DNA from: Crotalaria pallida
Taxonomy: Eukaryota > Streptophyta > Magnoliopsida > Fabales > Fabaceae
Length of the DNA: 64,000 nt
Direction of reading: 5' to 3'
Assembly (NCBI GenBank): GCA_037953625.1
Contig: CM075656.1
Location: forward strand, 79,069,001-79,133,000
Position numbers and translations under genes: made by a program. Shown here piece by piece: positions 33,494 to 44,844 of this stretch; the stretch's first letter is position 1; the number at the start of each line of letters is the position of its first letter. The notes under the pieces are model-generated. The model made no database searches, was not told the origin of the DNA, and saw only the letters and a program-made list of their open reading frames with translations.

Positions 33494-34656
33494 CGGTTTA
33501 AATATAAAAATGGGAATATAAATATTGACTTTTTTGAAATTAGTTCCTGTAAAATTTTTCTTTTGGTTTTGGTCCCTACATTTATAAAATATTTTGGTTT
33601 TGGTCTCTCCTGTTATATGTGGATGGAAAATGCCGAAAATGTAATATATTATATTCTATGACCTATTAAGGATGATATTCTTGCATTAATTCTCAAGGAT
33701 AAACAAAAAACTTACATTAACACTTTGTATGGTTATCAGAGAGAAAATGGGAAGAGAGAAAAAGAGAAGAGAGAAATAGGGAAGAGAGATTATGGAGAGA
33801 AAATTAGTAGATTTTGTGGTTGTTTAGTATGAGAGAAAATGAGAAGAAATATGAGAGAGAAAAAACTTGAGTTTTCTCTCCTTTTGTTTGGTTGGAGAGA
33901 AAAGTGGGAATAGAGAAAACAATAAACTTGTTAAAAGACAAATGTACCCTTATTTTACATGACAAAAATAAATATATATTTCTCTTTCTCAATATCAAAC
34001 ATAACCAAATATTTTTTACTTACTTCAATTAATTTTTAAATAATAAAAATTCTAATTCAAATATTTTTTTTTTATTTCAGTATATTTTTCTCTCTTTGAT
34101 TATTTACTACATAATAAAAATTCTAATTCCAAATTATAAAAAATAAAAATAAAAATCTTTGAAAATGAGAGTTAGAAGAGAGAGTGGAGTTTATTTTGTC
34201 TTTTTATATGTGAAATAGCCCACTCATTACTTTTCTCTCCAAAATCTCTTCATTTGAGGGGAGAAAATTTTTTTGAGTGGGTCCCACCCATTTTTCTCTT
34301 CTCCCTCATTTTCTCTCCTTAACCAAACAAGAGAAAACCCCATTTTCTCTCTATTTTCTTCTCCGCCAAATTCTCTTCCCCCAAAATCCCTCAAACCAAA
34401 CAAAGCCTAAATAAGAAAACCAGTTCAAAAACCATGATATTAGAAGGATCAAAACCAATTGAATCTAAATAATAAAGGGACCAAAACAAACTACTAATAT
34501 AATTATGGGGGACCAAAATTTAATATGAGGGACCAAAACCAAAAACATTTTGTAAGTGCAGGGATCAAAACCAAAAGAAAAATTTTACAAGGACCAATTT
34601 GAAAGAAGTCAATATTTATAGAGATATTTTCAATTTTTTTTTTTTCATATTTAAGC
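33494..34656. mobile_element. Mutator-like element with a second element nested inside
   Basis: The outer arms carry the 'TTTTGGTTTTGGTCCCT' signature: left 33494-33640, right 34430-34656 as its complement, both with AATATTGACTT near the terminus. Between them, about 33725-34408, is a purine-rich/pyrimidine-rich fold-back ending CAAACCAAACAAAGCC, which looks like a separate insertion (left counterpart ACTTTGTATGGTTATC). Neither part codes for protein. Confidence 0.6.
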
Positions 34657-34659
34657 CTA

Positions 34660-35870
34660 AAAATTCAGACGATAATATGGATTAAAAATTTAGATAGATA
34701 ATGATCAATTTTGGACGAAAGTAACAAGTTAAAGAAAGTAATAAATTAAAGCCGAAAAATAAAGATAAGTGATAGGAAAGCATAATTTTTTTTACATGCT
34801 ATTAGCACAAGTCATCTCAAATAACAACATTAGTGAAAGGAGTCCAATCATCCTCCTCCACTAAAGCTTTAGAATTGGGCCATGGGATAATGGCCACTAG
34901 TTGATTAACTGAAAGGACGATGGATGCTCTGAACTGGTTGTGGCTGAATGACAATTTACATTGACAACCTTCAACCTTACACTATTGTGTCTCATGCGTT
35001 CTATGCTTTGTAGTGTAAGTATTTAGCTTCTTCATTGATTTGATGGGGTTTAGCACTTGAGCTACCCCTGTTCTGATATTGTTAAGAAACTGCTACTAAA
35101 GCAAAAAATAAAAATAATAAAATCCAGTTAAATATATGCCTTCTTTCAATATCTTAGGCTTGTATGAAGAAAATCTGGATCATAATTTCACTGTTAAGTC
35201 TTAATATAAATACATATAATTTGGTTTTGATATTGCTATTTAGTTTCCTCTCTTTTGGGTAACATAGAGTTAATTTTATAACGGTTGATTTTTTTTAAAA
35301 AAAATTATTTTTTGGTATTCCTAACGGTTGATTTTTATGCCATGTATAATAATATTATGTTTTATGTGGTCCATAATATGTTCCTTACTGGCTAATTATT
35401 GCATATCTTTGGATATAAAATTTCTGCAATGTTATCCAATTTGTTTCCTTCTTAGTTTGCCTCTTCAAATCACCTAAATTTTTACAAATATCTAGCTTAG
35501 CTGTATGTTATGTACACCACTCTTATGGCTTTTCTCGAAAGCTAAATGGTACTTATTGCTATTAAAAAAAATGGTACTTAATGGAGATTTGATTTTAGTT
35601 TAGCTATGGGATATTTGGTGAATGTGCTTCTAAATGTCTCCAATTTTTCATTTTGGTTTGCTATTGTCTTACGAATTTTTCTTTAAAATTTCACCAAATC
35701 TAACCTGTATTTACTGCAACGAAATCAAAACTTCTAGTTTTCTTTTTGTTTAACAATAAAGTAATAATATAGAGATGTAATTGTGAGTTTTGCAACTTCC
35801 ATATTACTTCATCTTCCTATCTAGGTCATAATAATTAAATGAATGTGCCTTGTGTGTTATAGTATGATTA
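34660..35870. other. Upstream region of the HIPP gene
   Basis: AT-rich DNA without a recognisable gene or element. It presumably contains promoter sequence for the gene starting at 35935. Confidence 0.4.
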
Positions 35871-35871
35871 G

Positions 35872-35879
35872 TATATAAA
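35872..35879 (+). promoter_or_regulatory. Candidate TATA box for the HIPP gene
   Basis: TATATAAA lies 56 bp before the ATG at 35935, leaving room for a leader of about 25-30 nt. Confidence 0.55.
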
Positions 35880-35934
35880 GACATAGCTGAAGTTCCAACG
35901 GATAGTACCATTCCACCTTAGTTGACAGTGAGCC

Positions 35935-38076
35935 ATGGGGAAGAATGTAAGTAAATTTTCTTCCCAACTTATTATATGCATTCTTTTACTCTTTTAAGTA
36001 TACAACATATTGCATTTTTCTTCATCTTCAAGTGTTAGAGATTGATGCAATTAATTTCCACATAGCAAAATTACATTTTTGATATTGTCAATTTGTTCTC
36101 TCCCTTTGTGATAGGAAAACAACGAAAACAAGGAATCGGGCAAGGTTGTTTTGGTGAAAGCACTCATACATTGTGAAGGTTGCTCGGATAAAATTACCAA
36201 ATGCTTGAAAGGTCTTGAAGGTAATAATTTTTCTACTTTAGGCCTTTATAATTCATATATATAAACATGTATCCAATTATAAAAGTAATATAAAGAGATG
36301 TCATCATATAAAATGACTAGGTGTGGACCACATTATGGTTGATAAAGAAAACAATAAGGTCATTGTGAGAGGTGAAGTAGCGAAAGATCCAATGAAGGTT
36401 GTGGAAAGACTTCAAAAGAAATACAGCAAAAATGTTGAGCTGATTTCACCAAAACCAAAGCCCGAGAAACCAAAAAAAGAAGAGAAGAAGGAACAGGTCT
36501 AAGTTTTTTTTAAAAAATAAAGGCTTATTTATGGTTTTGGTCCCTAAAAGTTTATCGTGTTTTGGTTTTAGTCCCTGTAAGTTATTTTGACCGGGACTAG
36601 TCCTTAATTTTTCAAACATTTTGGTTTTGGTCTACTCTGTTACAAAAAATCAGTTATTTTTCGACATGGTTAACGAAAATCCACACCAGCTGCCTCGGGG
36701 TGTGAGGTAAGGCAAAATAGGTGATGTGCATGGATGATTCAAGCCTATGAACTCAAAATTTTGCGTACGAGACCATTTTGCGTATCGGACCATTTTGCGT
36801 CCGTGGATTTGTATCACCCACGTTATATCACCTATTTGGTTTCACTTTAGACCACATGGACTGCTGATATGATGTTTCGCTAGCTACACAAATAAATAAC
36901 AAATTTTTACAAACGGAAGGGACCAAAACCAAAATGTTTGAAAATTTAAGGATTAGCCCCGGTCAAAATAACTTATAGGGACTAAAACCAAAACACGCTG
37001 AACTTTTAGGGACTAAAGAGATAAATAATTATAAAATTAACTCTCATGTTCTTGTTAATTTTCTAAATTTTTCCAAATTCTTGTTTTTGATTACTCTAAG
37101 CAGGCTCCACCAAATACTGTGGTGCTCAAGATGTATATCCATTGTGAAGGCTGTGAAATTGATATCAAGAGAATAATTGGAAAAATGGAAGGTAAATAAC
37201 TTTTGTTTATTGCTAATCAAATATTATGCTTTTGAAATTGTTATGCTAAAACTTAAGTCTTTATTAGATTGAATTAAAACTAAGTAACAATTTATTGTCC
37301 TTGAAATTAAAGGAAATAAATCATAAGAATTAGAGTAATCATATACCAATTTTCAAATCAATTTGCCAATAATAAAAAAAAAAGTTTACATCTTCAAGAA
37401 AAATGTCACATGTCACTTTTTAATAGTAAGCAATGTAGCAACGTACTCCCTCTGGTTCGAATTATAAGCAACAAAAAACATATTTCTCTTGATTTAAAAT
37501 ATAAGCAAAATTAACTAACTTTATTAAATTTTGTTTCATTACACTTTCCTAAAACATCTCTAGAAAATTGTAATCTTAATTAATTTTTGTTTCATTCCCA
37601 ATACTACTTTCCTAAAATACCTCTATTTTTTTTATAAATTTGAGAAAATTAAATACAATCAACTAGCATCCTTAATAAGCGTAAAATTAGTTAGTTTTGC
37701 TTATAATTCGAGCCGGAGGGAGTATAATTGATTAATAATTGACTATATTTACAAAGTAGTAGTAATGACTTTAATTAGTATCTAATGTGCAACAGGGGTT
37801 CAATTTGTGGATGTGAACCGAGAAACATCACATGTCACTGTTAAAGGAGCAATGGAGGAAGCAAAACTTGTGGAATATGCCAAGAAACGAATGAGAAAAC
37901 ATGCAGAGGTTATAAAGGATGACAAAAAAAGAGAAGTGAAACAGAAAGACAAGCATCCTGAGAAAATCTATGAACCTGTAATTTTGTTTAGCTATCCCCC
38001 TCAGTACTCTACTCAATATCTTTATCCCAATCAAAACTTTAATGATGAAAACGTTTTTGCATGCTCAATAATGTAA
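35935..38076 (+). CDS. Heavy-metal-associated isoprenylated plant protein (HIPP), two HMA domains, 220 aa
   Basis: Exons 35935-35946, 36115-36220, 36321-36496, 37104-37191 and 37796-38076 join with consistent phases (0, 1, 0, 1), giving 220 residues. HMA domain 1 (about residues 13-75) has LIHCEGCSDKITKCLKGLEG, with metal-binding CxxC. HMA domain 2 (about 98-160) has MYIHCEGCEIDIKRIIGKME, again CxxC. A Lys/Glu/Pro linker (PKPKPEKPKKEEKKEQ) separates them. The protein ends CSIM, a CaaX box for farnesylation, which classes it as a HIPP and predicts membrane attachment. Family members bind soft metals through the CxxC pairs and are linked to metal homeostasis or pathogen response; this member's role is not known. 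Intron 3 holds a Mutator-type MITE and intron 4 a Stowaway MITE. Confidence 0.93.
36519..37022. mobile_element. Mutator-type MITE in HIPP intron 3
   Basis: The left arm (GGTTTTGGTCCCTAAAAGTT through TTATTTTGACCGGGACTAGT) and the right arm (ATTAGCCCCGGTCAAAATAA through CTTTTAGGGACTAAAGAG) are inverted complements over about 100 bp. No clean 9-bp duplication was seen. It makes up most of the 607-bp intron. Confidence 0.7.
37446..37722. mobile_element. Stowaway-type MITE in HIPP intron 4, 277 bp
   Basis: The ends are CTCCCTCTGGTTCGAATTAT and ATAATTCGAGCCGGAGGGAG, with TA at 37444-37445 and 37723-37724. It is closely related to 5072-5353, in opposite orientation. Confidence 0.85.
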
Positions 38077-38960
38077 AAGTACCTATTCCAAATCTCAATT
38101 TGTGAGAACAAATGTACATTTATGGGTTTCCTTCTTTACACGATTATTATTATTATTATTTTAAACTCTGTCGGGATTCCAGAGATTCAGTAATATAAAT
38201 CCCATGAAATTCACATTCATGAAATACTCTATGAATGAGCTGGAATTCATACAACTCAAGTTTTGTATCTTCTCTTTTGCGTAAAAAAATACTAGTGGAA
38301 CTTCTGTTTTTCCTCTTCAATTTCTTAGAGTATTTATGTTTGACACGAGAAAAAATAAACTAGCATATATAAGGAAGAAGGAAGGTGTCTAATTGTTTAT
38401 CCTCTTCAACGAATGAATTTAAATTGTTTTTTAAGAGAATATTTTATTCCATTAAGGATTTAGGAATCACTGCAATATTATTTCTAATATAATTTTTGTT
38501 CTGTTAAAAATCAAACCAATAAATATAACATTAATTCTCGACCCAAAATCATCCACCTCAACGCCATCCTTTTTTCTTTTTAAATTTATTTATGCAGATG
38601 CCAAGTACTGTATTTTTTTATGCAGACCTCAATTCCATCTTTTAGAATTTACTACATTGTAATTGACGTTCAGTTGCTAATGTCAACTTCAATGCCATAA
38701 CAGCAAAGGCATAATTATTGATGAGAATGGTAAATAACACGAGGTGACTATTATAAAAATTGCTACCAGTTTTATAAAGCAGGTATAAGAGGGGAGACGA
38801 TTGCTTTTAAGTCCTGGAAAAGGTTCATGCAAACTATACTGTAAATTCCATAAGAAAAATTGATGTAAAAAACAATTTTATTAAATCATTATATAGGGTG
38901 GTTATTAACATATTTTCAGTTGGTTATACTCATCATTAATCAATCATTAACATTTTTTTC
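38077..38960. other. HIPP 3' flank and intergenic DNA
   Basis: AT-rich DNA. The proximal part is presumably 3' untranslated sequence (a TTA-repeat lies at 38147-38161). No other feature is recognised. Confidence 0.4.
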
Positions 38961-38965
38961 ATGGC

Positions 38966-39220
38966 ACAAATATTATGGCATTGAAGATGACATTAGCAAT
39001 TGAATGTCAATTAGCAATTGTTATCTGCATGTGTGATTGTTTGGATGCTATTTCCTTGATCACTGGCAATTTCCCAAAAACTCATGCTTATGCGCCAATC
39101 ATTTGTGCAATTTGTGACCTGCTTCTTGAAGATTGGCATATCAAGCTTCAGAACATTCTTAGAGAGGGTAACCAATTCGCAGACGTCCTTGCTAAACATG
39201 GTGCAACTATGATACTATAA
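38966..39220 (+). pseudogene. RNase H-like retroelement fragment
   Basis: The frame reads ALKMTLAIECQLAIVICMCD and ends WHIKLQNILREGNQFADVLAKHGA. An E.D-like start followed by 'REGN..AD.LAKHGA' is the C-terminal signature of the plant RNase H-like domain (RVT_3) in non-LTR elements. Upstream catalytic portions are missing. It lies 460 bp beyond the stop codon of the LST8 gene on the other strand. Confidence 0.6.
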
Positions 39221-39679
39221 TAGTCATTCTTCCTTAGTCTTTGATTATCCTCACCATGAGCTCTCCAGCATGTTGCTGGCACATGCCATGGAAATTTCAT
39301 TTGTAAAGTCCTAGTGCGTTTATGTTTGGCTTTTTATTTTTTGCTCGTCAGTCTACCAAAAAATAAGACCACAAACTTTAACCAAAATTTATGATGGAAT
39401 TTACATATCACCTAAAAAAAAATAAAAAATCTAAAAATCAGATATGTGCCGACCTCATTGACGATAACATAAAATTTTGACTCTGTATAATATCGATAAA
39501 AATGAGAAAATATCAACAAATAATATTAGACATACTCTTAATATTTCAGGTAATGTCTTTCATCCCCTACATATTGATGAGAATTATTGAATAAAAATGT
39601 GCTCAGTAATCATCACAGATCAAGTTGGGAGATTATTATTTACAAAACACAGGATGTATCTAACATAAAGATCATTGTG

Positions 39680-42600
39680 TCAGGATGTTGCAGGTTCAGC
39701 CCCATCGTGCAGGGCACAGCAAATTGTAGCTTTATGATGCCCTTGGTAAACTTTTATATCTTCACCAGTTGACATAGACCAAAGCCTAGCAGTGGTATCA
39801 GAAGAAGCTGCAACAAAAAAAAATGTATTTGGTTTTAAGAAAAAGATGGATGACCAGTACTTTTAATAAAATATGCAGAGCAGTTTAAGGGAGAAGGCTA
39901 TTGAACTCCTAAATGTCTATTCGCATTCCTTATTTCTCATTATCATCTCTGTACTCAATATCCCTAAGGGTTGTCACAACGACACACACACCACCCCTCA
40001 GTGGTCTATTACAAAAATGAAACGAAAATGTGTTGCATATGCATTACACATTTACACATCTTTGAGGCTACAAAAATTGACATTTTATAACGTGTACACT
40101 AAGATAATACATTATATCCTATGCTTTAGTTGGATACCAACAATGAAGGTTGCTATGGGTAAATTGATTCTGATACATTGGACAAATACTTAAGTTTTAC
40201 GGTAATAAACATTTCCAAACATTTGCAGGCTCAAATAGCATTTCTAGTACACATTCTTCACATTTTCGCCAAGTTTTTGTAATGAATCATTAGATAGAAT
40301 GGGTGAGTGTAACAAAGAATGCAAAATAAGGGTGGTTAGTGTCAATGCCATTTTTCAAACAATAGAAACTAAAAAAATTATTCCCCTTTTATTTTTCAAA
40401 ACTTACGAGTAGCTAATGATGAGTATAGATAATCAATTTTGAAAACTTATGAGTAGCTAATGACGTGTATAGATAAACAAATGAGAGTATTGATAACAAA
40501 AATCTAATTTGATTGACTAATAATTTTAGTCTACTCAAATTAACTATTGACATTTCAAGGACAATTTGAGGAGGAAAATATAGTTTAAGTGTGAGATGGG
40601 GAAAACTAATACATTTTCAGTTAGAGGTCACAAAACAACTACAACAAATGTAGTGAAACCAGTTGCAAGATAGTACCTGTAATAAGGTAGGCACCGTCCA
40701 CTGAGAAGACACAGTCCCATACCCAACGCTGATGACCTGGGAAGCACATCCAATCTCACTTAGGGTAAACGAAGTTTTGTGGAAAGTGTATTAACACAGG
40801 GATTCAAGGATTACCTATCAGAGTCTTCTCAAGTGTAAAACCATCAACATTCCATATTTTGACAGTATGATCAGAAGATGCAGTTGCCAAATACCTAGAA
40901 ATAAAATGCTAGCAAAGTTATTTAACCATCTAACAGAAGCAGAAGTATGAGGAATATCGTCAGTTAAATATAGAGCTATTATCAAGCCTGGAACACAGAA
41001 ACTAGGTCCCAGAACCAGCAGGGTGATCATTGATATATTACCAGAAATGCCTGAATAGCAGCAGCTATATCCAGTCAAACAGTTTTAGACTTGGGTCACT
41101 TCAAACAAGTTGGGTTGCAAGGCCCAATTTAAAACTTATCACTTCTCAGGCTCTAGTGCAGCCTCTCTGAATCACAGAAACAACTCAGATTCATGATTCA
41201 TCTATGATTCGTCTCCAATTCAGGTTCATATTAAACCATTTGCAATTCTAAATCAAGTATCGTTGGCTCTTCATTTTGTAACGTTTCAGGATACATATTG
41301 TATAAATCATATGATACTAACTACCATGGTTTGAAAATCTTTTTGGTCATTGAATAATCAAATGTTAAAAGTCTGTTTAGAAGCTGAGCTACAAACTCAG
41401 ATGAAATATTTTCAAACAATACAGACTCAGTACTTAGTTTTCCATCACCAAAAGTTTGTCATTGCTGAGATTTTCAGTTTTGCTTAACAGACTTTTAACA
41501 TTTGATACTTATTCTATGACCAAAAAGATTCTCAAACCATTTAAAATTTGTAAATTGTAATCAATTCATTGAGGTACCAGTTAAATGTGATTGTTGAAGT
41601 TATTAGGCATATGTTTTATGCTTTATAATGACTTCTTTTTCCAATTAACATCACATCTGAGCAACTAATTACCCATTGCTGAACCAGGGACCAGTTCACT
41701 TGACCACAATTTTTCTCATATCTTAGATTAATTAGAGTGGTAAGGAATAAAATAAAAAAGACAAAGAATGAGTACAATCTTTATCACCTGTGGGGTTCAC
41801 AGAACTCGGGTGACAAAAGACATTTGAGGATGTAGCCCTTGTGTGCTTGCAACTTATGAAGTGGCTCAAAGTTTGTCATTGTCTGCACAAAGACATATTC
41901 CACCAAGACAAATAAGTAATGGCTGAAATGAGGAATCAATGAGATATTTTCATGAAGGGACAACCTGAGTCCCTCGCAAAAGGCGCCACACATAACATGT
42001 CCCATGATTATTTGCTGCAACTACCAAGCTTCCATCCCACATTACTGTTAAAGAGCGTACAGCTGTATCCACCTCTGGCACCTACATTTCTTGCACAGAT
42101 TGAAAACAATGTTTCATCTTTTTTTTTTTGTCAAAGGGTGAAAGTGAAAGTCTAAGATGATGAAATTAAAAGTATAAACCATATGATGATCGTTCATGAC
42201 ATTTATCTAGGGGCATAAGTAACAGTGCCTACACACCATCGATGCATAAAGAACCTTTGGGTAGAGCATGACAATTTAGTGTGTATTAGAGTACATGTCG
42301 GAGGTCAAAGAGACAGCAGCATTAAACTGTAAGAAGTATGACTAGAGAGTTACAACTTAAAACTACAAGGGTTAAATTTCTTAGATAGAAAGCATCTAGA
42401 ACTAAAATCTTGAATCTACACTATCATGCCATTTACCATGACGGAGGTCATAACTCATCATACCAATTCACAGCTGCATGAATTTGCTGTCAAATCCCAA
42501 ACGCGAATATTGCCATTTTGGTCACCGGATATTAGCTCAGTCTGTTGGACCACAAACAAAAACAATGAGAACAACAAAGCAAGAGCATATAAGAACTGCA

Positions 42601-44358
42601 ATCTGATGTATCATATAGTGAAAACAAGGAACTATAGTGAATGGAGGAAGAGCATCAATGACACATCTTTGCTTCAATTGAAATGCAACAAAACAGAAGC
42701 ATGCATTATATATGGAGGTTGAGATGAGTCGGAATCCAGATCTAAACTTCACTCAGAAAACTACTAAAAGGAACCCCATAAATGTGGGGAAAAAGTTGAA
42801 TAGAACTAAGAGACAAATGGAAAGCTAATAGTCAGCACTATAAGACCTATTCAGCCTCAGTTATTATGATAATTCGTGCAATACATTTTTTTATTACGTC
42901 TATGCAGTGTTGTCGAAATCGTACTATTCATGACTCGATATGAGTCACGGCAAAAATGGTATGCATTGCTGACCAGAATAGGGAATGGCCAGGAATCGTA
43001 AATTGAATTGTATGAACCGTGCAATTCCAGCATGAATCGTGAATAACCATCTCAAAACAATTCAGAGAAGCGGGTTTCAAAACGGGTTCCACTGCCTGCT
43101 TACAGCGTCTAGCCCGACCCAATCCGTGTGGAACCTGACCCTTCAGGGTTTTTTTCCCCTTGGTCAGAGCCTCAATTGGCGAGTTTTGTCTCTACATGTG
43201 TGTGGTATTAATGGTTTACTCGTTTTTAGCTACTAATTACAATTGAAAATTGCATTCTTAATCACTTGCTCTGATTCCCTAATTGCTAATGAAAAATTAA
43301 CTATTGATTGATTCATTCTTTCCTATTTAAGCCAAATAGTGGTTGAGCATTTCACTGTTCACACAATGTCCCTTCTTCCTTCAGTCCCTCTAAGTAGTTC
43401 ATTTAGTCTTCACATGTTAGGCATATAAACATAATATATCATTCAGTGGATATATTGTAAGTTATTTTTTACAATATTCATGAATCTTGCAAAGTTGCAA
43501 TTCAATAAGATTTACGATTTAGGATTCAAAATTTGGCCTAGTGATTCACGATTTGAATCATGATTTGACAACTATGCTTCTAAGACTTCTAACTTTTTTT
43601 ATTCCATTTTAATGACTAACGTAATCATAAGCCAGGGATAATCGGTACAGACACATAAAATGGGGAAACGTAACCTGATTTGGGTGTAGCACGACAGTGT
43701 TTACTGCTGCACGACTTTCATATTCCCTTTGACAACCTGGCGCCCTGCATTTGTGATCAAACAAGCAAATCTCAACATTGGCCAGAAATTAGGGGCATAA
43801 ATAAATAACTCAACAAAATTAACAAGCACTGTAATATCTGAGTCACCTCAAATCCCAGATCTTAACAGTGCCATCCTCTGAACCAGAGTACATCCAATTA
43901 CCATCACACTGGAACCCAACCGCCATCACATTATTAGTATGGGAATCATAGCTCATCACCTGCCACAGAGTCACGAACACCATGATTTCAAACCAGAAAA
44001 GAAAAGGATCGAATTATTTAAAAGTATGCATATGAGTTGAAAATATAAAGACATACAGGTTGGGGGCTGTTCGAGTTAACATCAAACAAGCGTATGTGAG
44101 GGTTACCAGCGGCAGCCAGGTATCGTTTATCCGGCGTTATCTCAAGCCGGTTTACTTGCTACTCAACAAATCACACATGCATAGCAAAAATAATCAGTCC
44201 AATTTACGAGAACGAAATCAAATGAGATGATAAATAAAATAAAGCCTAACCGAATCAGGATATTGGATCGTGCGGTAACAACGGCCGCTCTTGGCCTCCC
44301 AAAATCGAATGGTGTGATCATAACTGGCTGTTGCAAGAATCACTGTTGGCTGAGTCAT
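39680..44358 (-). CDS. LST8: LST8, TOR complex WD40 subunit, ten exons, 316 aa
   Basis: LST8 is the seven-bladed WD40 protein that stabilises the TOR kinase domain. Exons (minus) are 44358-44251, 44158-44057, 43959-43847, 43744-43675, 42541-42464, 42081-41965, 41882-41788, 40894-40815, 40736-40677 and 39807-39680. All borders are GT/AG and every phase closes, giving 951 nt. The protein starts MTQPTVILATASYDHTIRFW. WD signatures in order include HIRLFDVN, EDGTVKIWDLR, QNGNIRVWDL, GTCYVWRL, SDHTVKIWNV and SDTTARLWSM. NRLEITPDKRYLAAAGNPHI matches the LST8-specific 'QVN.LE.TPD...AAG..HIR' segment. The length fits the family (about 305-325). Intron 4 (42542-43674) and intron 7 (40895-41787) contain repeat elements. 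A 5' untranslated intron is likely, since the 5' flank has a CCG/GTGAGT donor near 44697 and an AG-rich stretch before the ATG. Confidence 0.96.
41334..41541. repeat. Inverted repeat in LST8 intron 7
   Basis: GGTTTGAAAATCTTTTTGGT through TTAAAAGTCTGTT (41334-41391) returns as AACAGACTTTTAACATTTGA through GATTCTCAAACC (41486-41541). Arms of about 56 bp surround a 95-bp loop, suggestive of a small MITE. Confidence 0.7.
42908..43576. mobile_element. Inserted element in LST8 intron 4, class uncertain
   Basis: The left end GTGTTGTCGAAATCGTACTA and the right end (complement of GATTTGACAACTATGC) are imperfect inverted repeats. A second internal pair, GATTCACGATTTGAATCATG, extends the right arm. Interior ORFs are not recognisable. 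A target duplication is not clear. Confidence 0.45.
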
Positions 44359-44419
44359 CCTTCGAAATTCTATTCTATCCTACTCTATCTTCTAGCCACA
44401 ATGTTGCTTGCCTGCCGTA

Positions 44420-44535
44420 TACGTACCCGATACGTATCGTATCGGGGTACAGCTACGCCTTGGATACGCCCGGGTACATACCCGGCACGTACCGGTTCTT
44501 TTAAAAAAAAATCGATACGATTGGGTACGGCGCTG
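44420..44535. repeat. Short GTATCG-rich repeat upstream of LST8
   Basis: The text CCGATACGTATCGTATCGGG and following CGTACCGG-type motifs resemble the subterminal repeats of hAT-like elements. Only a remnant is present, in the presumed 5' untranslated intron of LST8. Confidence 0.4.
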
Positions 44536-44844
44536 TGAGTAAATCAAATTAACGGAACAGTGTCAACACTTAAACTACCAAGTAAATCACACTGGAATTA
44601 GAATAGAATGAATCAAAATTGTTGTAAAATTAATAAAGTGTTGTTAAGAAATTGAAGAAGCGGGAGAACCATCCATGGAAGACGAGAAACTCACCGGAGA
44701 ACGGAGGAGAGAGAAGGCAGGGGCACCGAGGGAGGGGGAGAGTTGAATGAAGCTGCTACTATGATGTCTAGAGAGGGGAAGCAGCAAAACGATGGCGATG
44801 CTTTTCACTATAGAGAAAAGGTGAAAAGCGATGCTGCTCATGGT

